From NCBI GenBank assembly GCA_009767595.1, contig VSDK01004471.1:121697-185696 (forward strand): a stretch of DNA of 64,000 nt, written 5' to 3'. Shown piece by piece: positions 52,257 through 60,600 of the stretch. The stretch's first letter is position 1. Each line of letters opens with the position of its first letter. The stretch is from Symbiodinium kawagutii. Taxonomy: Eukaryota; Sar; Dinophyceae; Suessiales; Symbiodiniaceae. The notes beneath the pieces are model-generated. The model worked only from the letters and a program-made list of their open reading frames with translations. It did no database searches and had not been told where the DNA came from. Made by a program: the position numbers and the translations under genes.

Positions 52257-52603
52257 CATTATTGGCGGTTAATTCACCAGGTTAATTAATGGTTGATAAC
52301 AATATCGGTAATAGTCAGTTCATAATGATGGTTGATCAACCAGGTTAATTTGTAATAGTCAACTGATCAAAATGGTTGATAATAATGGTCAATATTCGCA
52401 ATACTTAACCCAGTGAATGTGAATTGTATTGGAGTATGGCTATTACTATAATGGGGGGTAGCTATAATGAATCGTATTGAATTCCGTTACTAATGACTGT
52501 TGCATTAGTTATTTATGGTGAATCACTAATTATGGTTGACAACGGTTGATATATACTGGTCAATAGTGGTCAATTAAGTTATGGTCAATTGCAGTTTTTG
52601 AGC

Positions 52604-53068
52604 ATGATGAGCACTGCCGCGGAGCGAGTATCGGAGCTGTCAGAGGCCCACTATACCCAAGCTGAGATGCCCACGTTTTTGCTTCCGCGCAAGCAATTTT
52701 CCAACATTTTGTCTTGCGCATTGTTGGTCAAGCGTTCTCGAGGAGAGTTCCTCTCCTATGTTGCTCCAGATATCCCGTCGACGATCAGGAAAGCGATCGA
52801 CAGTCAGCACAAAGCGCTTCGCACCGGTTCCGTGCGTGCGGATCTCTTTACCAAGCGGGGCAGCCTTCGCTTTATGCTTGGATTGAGCGAGTCGCAAGTC
52901 GATGACATGGTCAAGACCCTGTCTGCGGTGTCAGGACCAACCGGGGAAGTTGTGTCTGCTGATACGCTGGCGACTTACCTTGTTGGAGCATCCGGTGTGG
53001 AAGAGGAGAAAACTCTTGAGATTGACATTCATGAGGAGAGCGAAGAAGAAGAGGAGATGAGGGACTGA
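52604..53068 (+). CDS. Unknown protein or terminal exon with acidic tail
   Basis: The longest clean + ORF outside the retrotransposon that is not low-complexity. It is open from 52589 (MQFLSMM); the likelier starts are ATG at 52604 or 52607. Sequence features: MSTAAERVSELSEAHYTQAE, a helical middle with LCALLVKRSRGEF-like residues and SLRFMLGLSESQVDDMVKTL, then an acidic C-terminus EEEKTLEIDIHEESEEEEEM before the stop at 53066-53068. GC is well above flanking filler. It could be an intronless gene or a last exon. No domain recognised; the overlapping - frames are shadows. Confidence 0.55.
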   Translation: MMSTAAERVSELSEAHYTQAEMPTFLLPRKQFSNILSCALLVKRSRGEFLSYVAPDIPSTIRKAIDSQHKALRTGSVRADLFTKRGSLRFMLGLSESQVDDMVKTLSAVSGPTGEVVSADTLATYLVGASGVEEEKTLEIDIHEESEEEEEMRD

Positions 53069-53209
53069 TGAAGGATATGGCGATGACTCCTGATCATGAC
53101 AAGTTGGAAAGCACCTTGACTGTGACCTTTGTGTCTCCTTTTGCTTTGCCTTGATGATTTGACTGGATGACACAGCCAGCATCGGGACATACGATTTAAA
53201 CTTCACAAT

Positions 53210-53520
53210 TCTGCTTTCAAAAGAACAGACAACTTATGGTCAATTATATACTAATGATCAATTCTTAGTGGTGAATTCGCGGTGAACTGACTCATTGATG
53301 GGTCACGATCGGGAATGACCATCATAAATTGAGCTTCCTAATGCTAGACCATCATTGGTGTGAATTCATTGATGGTCGAATCAATTGATGGTTACTTCAT
53401 TGCAAAATGATGCTTGTTTTGTGGTTGACGATTGCTAAATGATGCGTGATTTTTCAATGATGCTTGGTTTCTAGTTGACTGAACTGATCGTTAATCAGTT
53501 GTATCAAGCAGTATTATCGA
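53210..53520. other. AT-rich filler with GATGGTTGAATTG words
   Basis: Background words only. Confidence 0.5.
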
Positions 53521-53526
53521 TTGATA

Positions 53527-53622
53527 GACTAGTTGGTGGTTTGAAACATTTTTTCCCCTAGTAATGGTTGGTTGACTTGCGCATAGTTTTCATGACGGGG
53601 TGGTGAGCACCACCAACCAGTA
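53527..53622 (+). mobile_element. Family D MITE, diverged
   Basis: TAGTTGGTGGTTTGAAACAT to GGTGAGCACCACCAACCA. Confidence 0.75.
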
Positions 53623-53625
53623 GAG

Positions 53626-53777
53626 ATAGCCATCTTTGACCATGACTTCCCCTGCGAAGCCGGGGTCCGTAGCCAGGTTGAGAGGCATCGTTTGGAAGAC
53701 GAGGAAAAGGAGCAACCCATGCGTCTCCCGGCAGCGCCTGGCATGACGGGTGGTCAGACCCAAGTTTCTGCAGGATG
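53626..53777 (+). CDS. Exon-like island ending in a stop
   Basis: Frame IAIFDHDFPCEAGVRSQVER then HRLEDEEKEQPMRLPAAPGM and TGGQTQVSAG, TGA at about 53775. Charged; starts right after the D element. No family. Confidence 0.4.
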
Positions 53778-53935
53778 ATTTTGGGAGATAAGCTTATGGT
53801 GAATAGCTTATGGTTAATGAATGCGTAGTGGTTCAGAACTAAGGGTTAACAACTATGATAATAGTAGACAATGGTTTATTGATGATTTGGGGAGACAACC
53901 AACAAGAGTAGGGCATATACCCCCTATATTGGCAT

Positions 53936-54035
53936 GTCAAGAGTGGCGCCATTTCTGTCACGGGCAGTTTGCTGTCGTATCGACGGAGATGTCACCCTCT
54001 TTTGGCAGGATTGCCTCGCTTATGCGGCTTGATGA
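53936..54035 (+). CDS. Weak exon-like island
   Basis: Two frames: MSRVAPFLSRAVCCRIDGDV and ACQEWRHFCHGQFAVVSTEM. Unresolved. Confidence 0.25.
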
Positions 54036-54191
54036 TGGTTTGAGCCGGTTGGTGAACGTCGATCATGGTTGTTTAACAATGTGTTTCATGTTTTTTCCTG
54101 ATTTGCCGCTTAGTCCCAGTCGATGAGCATCAAATGCTGCACATACTTTCTTTGAAGTGGCGTCAGCTGCTGGTGACGACACGTGAAGACC

Positions 54192-57100
54192 TTAGTTGCA
54201 AGAACCGCCAAGAACTGCTTCCACTCCCTTGAGGAGATCCAAGTGCAGTTTCTGATCACTAGAATTTTGAGGCCAGCCAAATCGACGTGAAAGTGTATCA
54301 TCCGGGGGTTTTCGTTCAAGGCCACATTCCCAGAGATGATTCCAACCAGGATTGATGGCTCCACATTTCTTGCAGTGATTTCGACGGTAAGCTTTGCCAG
54401 CTGTAAGTGCTTTACTGGCTCCTGACTTGACTGCTCCCAAAAGGAGGGCGAGAGAGCGGCCACTGCTTGCTGCTATCTTGCGCACAGCATCAACACGTTC
54501 CTGATCAAAAGGTGGAATCCCTTCCTGGAGTTCATGTCTTTGACTAGTCTCCAGATCTTGATAGGCTTTCCATCTGCAGCTTTGTCTAAGAGCATGAGCT
54601 GCAGCTTTCCACTTCGACTTGTTATGGACATCGGCTTTATCAAAGGTGTCTTGCAAGATCTGGTGATGGAAGGTGTCATCCACGAGGTACCAACCAAACC
54701 ATTCGAGCAAATCAAGAAAAAGAAGATCCAGACCAGTAGAGCAAGGGGGCAAACCAAGGTCTCCTATCCAGGTATCTTTGCGAAGCTTCAGTCGGATAAC
54801 ATTGATGAAGTGTGCAGGTTCCATCTCAAGCCAGGTTCCAAGAATTGTGCGCAAAGGTTTCAAGGAGTAGCTAATCCTTCCCACTGAACTCCATGCCGAT
54901 GAGTTGAATCTATCAGCTAGTCTATCTGGAGGTTTTCCTTCAATCCAACCATATGATGCCATAGCTCTAGTAAAGATCGCAACGGTCTGCATCTTACAGG
55001 CCATAGGGAGAGGGAGGAAACTGATTCTCCGATTCAATCTTCTGGCTTCATCAACTCGCTTTCGGTGTTTGGGATGAGAAGCAAACTTCGAGGAGGAAGG
55101 AGTGCCTACTAAACATCCAAGGACTTCCATGAAGCTAGGAAATTGGCTGTGAGCATGTGTGCAAACTCTCTGTGTCTTCGCAGGATTCTCTGTCAAACCA
55201 AACCTTTGTGCAAAAACGCTCCATTGTCTGATTGCTTCCTCCATTGTTTCAGCATCTTCACAGAGGATGGTTCTATCGTCCATGTATATGACTTGCATGA
55301 TTCGTGTATCTCCAGGGAAGGCATTCTTGACGCAGTGAGATCCATAGAGCATCAGCAGGGAAAGAATCAAAGGAGAGGCAGGGTCTCCTTGTGGTATCCC
55401 AAACTCACCACAATGCGGCTCTGTTGAAACATGCCTGTCGTAAATCAGCCATCTTCTACTGGTAAACCATTGTTCGAATAAGCAAGCTGCCCATCCTTTC
55501 AGTGGTCCAGGCAAAGAGAGGGATAAGGCTTCAGCCATGAGTCTAATAGAAACCGTGTCAAAGCATTGGGTGAAGTCGAGTGCTGCACCAAATCCATATG
55601 CATGAAGGCCTGCAGAGGCTATTGTTGCTAAGTCTTCCGCTCCAGTTCCCAGGTTGTTACCAAACATAGTTAGCGGAAAGACATCTCTGATTTTCTTAAT
55701 CTGCTCTGATTTCATCCAAGTTCCCGACCAAGCTCGCCAAAGGCCTGAGAAAACTGTGATTGGCCTGAAAGACCCAACATCACATTGACTAGCCAAGACC
55801 TTTTCCTTCGGAATGTAGCAAAGTCTCACATCTTTGATGGTTGCAGGTGTCAGTCCAGTTGTTTCCCAAAGCAACATAGCGTCCCAAAACAGTTCGCATG
55901 CTTTGGTTGACCGGCCAATTACCTGAAGTTCTGTTCGATCCCATCCATCCGCTCCAGATGCTCCATGAATACTTCTTAAAACTTTTTGGAAATCCAGTAC
56001 CGTAGGTCTGTCCTTTGGCAGTTTAAGAGGTTCGAATTGTTGCTGAAGGAATTCGCCAAGTTCCTTACTTCTATCCAAAACTGTTGTGTCATCCAAAGGA
56101 GAAATGCTTTGCCAGTGCCGGTAGAGAATCTTGGAAGCTTCATCTTTGTTCCTAGAAACAGTGATGCCATCCTTGGTGTTCTCTTGGAGCGAGGGAAAAA
56201 AGGAGTAGAACTTCTTTCGCAACCAGTTTCCCCGTGCTGTGATGTCATTCATTCGGCTTTTCCAGTTATCAATGCGCTCTTTCTTGGAAGTTTCCTCGAA
56301 ATCATTCATAGTCTGCTCATATTCACGAATCATGCGATCAAGGCCTTCTGGAGTAGGCTTATGATCCTGGAAGATTTTCTTCTCCATGTGCAGGGTGCGT
56401 GAATCCCTTCGGTTGGCATCCCAATGTCTTCTGAGTTGCACACAACGATTCAACTTGTTCCTGATCTTTCGCTGAGCCATAGTCAGTAAGCTTCCTCTAC
56501 GTGGCATGCTACGTTTGCATGAGGTGGGAAGAGAAACTCGAGGAAGGATCGGAGAGTTAGCCAGGTGGGTTACTCGACGAACTTCTAACTTGTTGTTAAA
56601 GTCAGCCGGAATCATAAGCAGAGCCAAGTAGCATGCTTTCCGCAAAGTCCAGAGAGCTCGCAAACATGTGAAGACCCAATAGAAGTCAACCATGTGTTGG
56701 TCATCATTGGTTTCCGGCACCGAAGGAGCAACCAAGTGACAAACTTCTTGCCAATCGGACCTGGATCCCAGTTCAAATGCTTCATCAAACAGTCCATCCC
56801 ACTCCACAGCTGAAATCCATGAAGGACGGGTATAGGTCGGATGCTTTTTGAAATGGGTCTCATCGACTCCAGTCACCTTAACAAGACAGTGAGTCTCCAC
56901 AATCATGTGGTCACTGAGTCGTTCGGCTCTTACTTCAGCATCAAGGGGTGTTGTCTTCATGCCATGGATGAAGAAGTCTATGACACGCTTTCCTTCCCAA
57001 CGAGTTGCAGCTGCCTGCACAGGGACAACTTCGAGCCCTGCCAAAGCGGCGAACGTCAAAATCCATGAATCACAAGGAAGTCCATTCCAGTCACCACCCA

Positions 57101-57605
57101 TCAATGTTTGGCCCTTCCAGTCAAGTTGGATCCACCACTCGTGAAGTTCAGCACATCGAGGAGCGAGGCATCCTTCCCCTGGCTGGCAGTAATTGTTGAT
57201 GACCAGCAGGTCATTGTAGATCACTGCAGTCGCGCAACCATTGGAGGTCGTGCTTTCGCTCAAAGGCCTGCAATTCTGTCCAAGCTTCGTCAAAGTGACT
57301 GTCCCTTTCTTCTTTGTGCCCATAGCAACATCTTCGGAGGGACAAGCTCGAAAACCCACTGCATCGATGGATCGCAATGTAGTCTTCCACTCATCACGCG
57401 AACAAAGCATCTCCTGCACCAGGATGATTTCAGGAAGCTCATCTTTAGGCATTTCTTCCAGCAGATGGATCAATCGCCAGAAACCTCTGAGCCCAGCCAC
57501 GTTGATTGTCCAACAAGTAGTCCATTTCTCCACTGAATTCTTCTGAGGTTCTTCCAAATCGTTGGATCCACCACGCAGAGTAGACCCAGGAAGGTGCCTG
57601 AGCAT
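54192..57605 (-). CDS. Retrotransposon ORF2: APE endonuclease and reverse transcriptase
   Basis: 1,137 codons from ATG at 57605. Residues about 30-240 form an APE-type endonuclease: the first metal site NVAGL (N35), catalytic-type E65 in LVQEM, D172/N174 in GGDWNG, D210 in VIDFF, and SDH at 231-233. Residues about 540-830 form the reverse transcriptase: SFRPITVFSGLWRAWSG, block A LDFTQCFD near 676, GIPQGDPASP near 735, and the active-site YMDD near 774-777. A C-terminal zinc knuckle CKKCGAINPGWNHLWEC (C-X2-C-X8-H-X3-C) lies near 1077-1093. No RNase H domain is evident. All key residues are present, so the protein looks intact. Target-primed reverse transcription is the expected role. ORF1 lies upstream in the same frame. 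Confidence 0.92.
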   Translation of the reverse strand: MLRHLPGSTLRGGSNDLEEPQKNSVEKWTTCWTINVAGLRGFWRLIHLLEEMPKDELPEIILVQEMLCSRDEWKTTLRSIDAVGFRACPSEDVAMGTKKKGTVTLTKLGQNCRPLSESTTSNGCATAVIYNDLLVINNYCQPGEGCLAPRCAELHEWWIQLDWKGQTLMGGDWNGLPCDSWILTFAALAGLEVVPVQAAATRWEGKRVIDFFIHGMKTTPLDAEVRAERLSDHMIVETHCLVKVTGVDETHFKKHPTYTRPSWISAVEWDGLFDEAFELGSRSDWQEVCHLVAPSVPETNDDQHMVDFYWVFTCLRALWTLRKACYLALLMIPADFNNKLEVRRVTHLANSPILPRVSLPTSCKRSMPRRGSLLTMAQRKIRNKLNRCVQLRRHWDANRRDSRTLHMEKKIFQDHKPTPEGLDRMIREYEQTMNDFEETSKKERIDNWKSRMNDITARGNWLRKKFYSFFPSLQENTKDGITVSRNKDEASKILYRHWQSISPLDDTTVLDRSKELGEFLQQQFEPLKLPKDRPTVLDFQKVLRSIHGASGADGWDRTELQVIGRSTKACELFWDAMLLWETTGLTPATIKDVRLCYIPKEKVLASQCDVGSFRPITVFSGLWRAWSGTWMKSEQIKKIRDVFPLTMFGNNLGTGAEDLATIASAGLHAYGFGAALDFTQCFDTVSIRLMAEALSLSLPGPLKGWAACLFEQWFTSRRWLIYDRHVSTEPHCGEFGIPQGDPASPLILSLLMLYGSHCVKNAFPGDTRIMQVIYMDDRTILCEDAETMEEAIRQWSVFAQRFGLTENPAKTQRVCTHAHSQFPSFMEVLGCLVGTPSSSKFASHPKHRKRVDEARRLNRRISFLPLPMACKMQTVAIFTRAMASYGWIEGKPPDRLADRFNSSAWSSVGRISYSLKPLRTILGTWLEMEPAHFINVIRLKLRKDTWIGDLGLPPCSTGLDLLFLDLLEWFGWYLVDDTFHHQILQDTFDKADVHNKSKWKAAAHALRQSCRWKAYQDLETSQRHELQEGIPPFDQERVDAVRKIAASSGRSLALLLGAVKSGASKALTAGKAYRRNHCKKCGAINPGWNHLWECGLERKPPDDTLSRRFGWPQNSSDQKLHLDLLKGVEAVLGGSCN

Positions 57606-57653
57606 AGCTCCATCCTGTCCCTCAGGCTGGGACCGGACTTGCTCTTGTTCTCA
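57606..57653 (-). other. In-frame TGA plus 15 sense codons between ORF1 and ORF2
   Basis: ORF1 ends AAA ACA GAA TGA at 57653-57651. The same frame continues GAA CAA GAG CAA and on (EQEQVRSQPEGQDGA) to the ORF2 ATG without another stop. So ORF1 and ORF2 are one reading frame of about 2,840 codons broken once. Confidence 0.95.
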
Positions 57654-60600
57654 TTCTGTTTTTCGAGAGCGCACAGCCTTGCGGATGATGTCAGCATCAT
57701 GGTCGTTGGTCTGCGTCCATGTCAACATCTTCTCCAGGCCATTGACTTTCGCAAAGGACTTCCAAAAGTGAGTGCCTGGTGCCGGTCCCTTGGTGAGTGT
57801 TCTAACCACTCGCCCTGGACAATTGCGAGCCCACTGAATGTTCTTGGAATGCTTGCGACAAGTGCGACAGAAGTACAAGGTCTTGGTCTTCGGCTGCACT
57901 CTGTAGGGATACTTGCATCTGATGGCAATTGGGTCATGACCTCTTGCCTTGGCTCGCTCCAATCCTTGCTGCTGCAAGGTCTCAGCTCGCTTCTTGGCAA
58001 AGTTCGCAATGAAACGTTTCTGCCGCATCTTCTGAAATGCCCTGTAGTACTCCAGGAGGCTCTTCCTTCCATTGGCTCCTGCACATGTTTTGAGGTGAAA
58101 CTTCTTGGACTTTTTCACCAGCCACCTGGATGATGGTTGTTGCAACATGCCCTTGTTGCACCAAGGACAAGCGAAAGCTGCGGTCTGCTTCTGGTTGCCT
58201 CGAAGAGGGACAAAGGCCTGAGGCATCTGTCTCTTCTTCAAACCAAGATTGGAGTATCGGTAGGCCAAGGACACCCCATTCGCTTGGTTCTCAGCCATTT
58301 TCTCCGCAACCTGCTGGACATGGAATTTGCGAAGGTGATATGCAATTGGCATGGAATCTTGGTTGTTACCTGTCAATTTCTGCTCAAAAGTGCAAAAGGG
58401 GCACTTCCAACATCCAAACTTCTTCTTCGTGGAGACAGTTTTCTTGATGGATCCTGTGGACTTGGGTGAGCAAGTCCTCAGCAGATACTTCGCACTGGCT
58501 TGCGAGGAAAAGGAGCGCAGCATGTACTCCGCATCCTCAAGAGAATCGTCTGCATTCTTTCGCTTGGGTGTCTCAAAGATGCCTGCTCCTCTGAAGATAG
58601 ATGGTGCCAACGCAGCATCTTCATGTATAGGCTCACTCAATCCCCTTGAGATCCAAAGGTTGTTGTCATCATTCCTGAGCCAATCATGACTGCCTTCTTT
58701 CTTGTCCTTTGCCAATGCATAGTAATGGCCCCCATGCAGAGCCAAACCAAGTATCGGCATCTTGGGAGTACGTCGGCTTGGTTCAATGACAGCCGTTCTC
58801 ACCCATTCACCCCGTTCTCGACGCCAAATCACCAAAACACATTTCTTCAGCGATGCCACCGATTGGAGTCCATAGTGGCATATCCATCTCTTTGGTCGAG
58901 CCAATGCCAAACAGAAGCTGGCAACATCAGTTGGCACCGGTCCAGCTTCTTGCAACTCCGTTGTCTCTGGATCGGCGACCCATCCACTTTGCCACGAAGT
59001 GTCTGTGGAGCAGAGGTAGTTCACACATTGTGTTTGGAGAACTTTGGCATATTTGTCCAACTGGTCATACAGTCGATTTGGGTCAGCCTGCCACTTTTGG
59101 TTGATTTGAGCAAGCAACCATGCAATGGCTCGCCATCCACAATCTCCATTGCCCCCTAAGTCCCGGACGATGGTCCCATGTGGACCTGCTGATCCCGCAG
59201 AGAAGGAGTCAACCAGAGTGTCCTTTTCAATGGTCTTGGTGCGTTTTGGAATTCCACCTTCAGGGCCTCCACGTTTGATGCCAGCAATCTTGCCATCCTC
59301 CATGGAGTCATCTTGGGATTCTTTCGCAGTGGGTGTGAAGTCAGGCACAGTAGGTGCAATCTCCACTGAAAAGGGGAGGGTCGGGCTTGGCTGTGGTTCT
59401 TCAACCTTCTCAGGGAATTCAAGGTCCTTGTGGTACCATCTTACCCCGCATAGCCGTTGGCTGTTTTCAGGCTTCTTCGATGCTTTCCAGGGTACAATGT
59501 GCAGGTTCCGTGACTTTCCATCGTCAAAGTTCATCTGATAGGCGAACTCATCTCGCTCCAATTCAGAGTGAGAGCCAATGAATCTCCAAGGTCCCCTGTG
59601 TGAGCGGGGTTCGGTCGGCAGCTTCTCTGTGGTCCAGCCCTGGGTCTGCAACCACTCTTTCAAAGTTGATGGGCCGAGCCAATTTGGCACGCCCCGAACG
59701 GCCCATGGTCGTGGAGGATTCTGTTCGTCCCTGAGTTGGATTCCCAAGTCGGAGCCGCCTCCTCGTCGAAGAACCATTGGGACCTGCTTCTCCTTGGCCA
59801 TGTCTCTAACACGGCCATAGTAAATCGCATCTGTTTCTCCATCAGCTTTTGCGATCCATGTTACTGGCATCTTGCATGTTGTATCCATTGCAAGGCGGGT
59901 CCAGAATGAACGGAAGTAGCCAGATTGGCTAAGAACTTTCTCCACTTCCTGCTGGTCAAGGGTGGCGTATCCTGTGATCACATCATCATCAACTGACCAT
60001 TTATACGTTTTGACTTCGAGGCTCATGTCGGCTTCTTTCAACATGGCTTCTGGATGTTTATGCAGTTTGACTGCCAATCCAGCATCCAGGTATTTCAGGG
60101 GCACTGTTATCCTCATTACTACCAGACCGGTAGCCTTGTTCCCCTCTACGGCTATCTGTTTAACCTGGGGTTCTTTCAGCTCAGCTGGGGTTCCGTCCAG
60201 CGTGGCGACGTGAGCTTGGACTAGTGCCAAGTTACCCAAATAGGGCAACAAAAGCTTTCGGCCTCCTTGCAAAGTTGGTCGCTCCTCATCAAATTTGCAA
60301 ATCATGACCAGTGATGTCTTGATGTCAAAGACTTTGGCCAGTTGTTGAAATTCCAGCATTTGAGCACTGTTGGGACAGATTGTCACACCTTTTGGTGGGG
60401 GTTCGCCCTCACCCAGGAACTTCGCTGCGGTCTGCCATGGCACGAAGTCCTTCCTTGGCCACAATTTCGACAGGTCGAATCTTGGAAGGCTTTCAACCTT
60501 ATTCTTTGCCTTCGCCTTTGGCTTCACTTCTTTTCCATCCACTTCCGGAAAGAAATTTGCATAGAAGGATTGCCTCTTGGCGCCAGGGGCCTCCTCCTTG

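Noticed and set aside
54330-54380. CKKCGAINPGWNHLWEC followed by PD-X14-D, resembling the restriction-like endonuclease signature of some non-LTR elements, which would give a dual-endonuclease element
   Set aside because: The distance from the knuckle to PD is only about six residues and the ORF ends about 20 residues after the D, too short for that fold. Treated as a zinc knuckle only.
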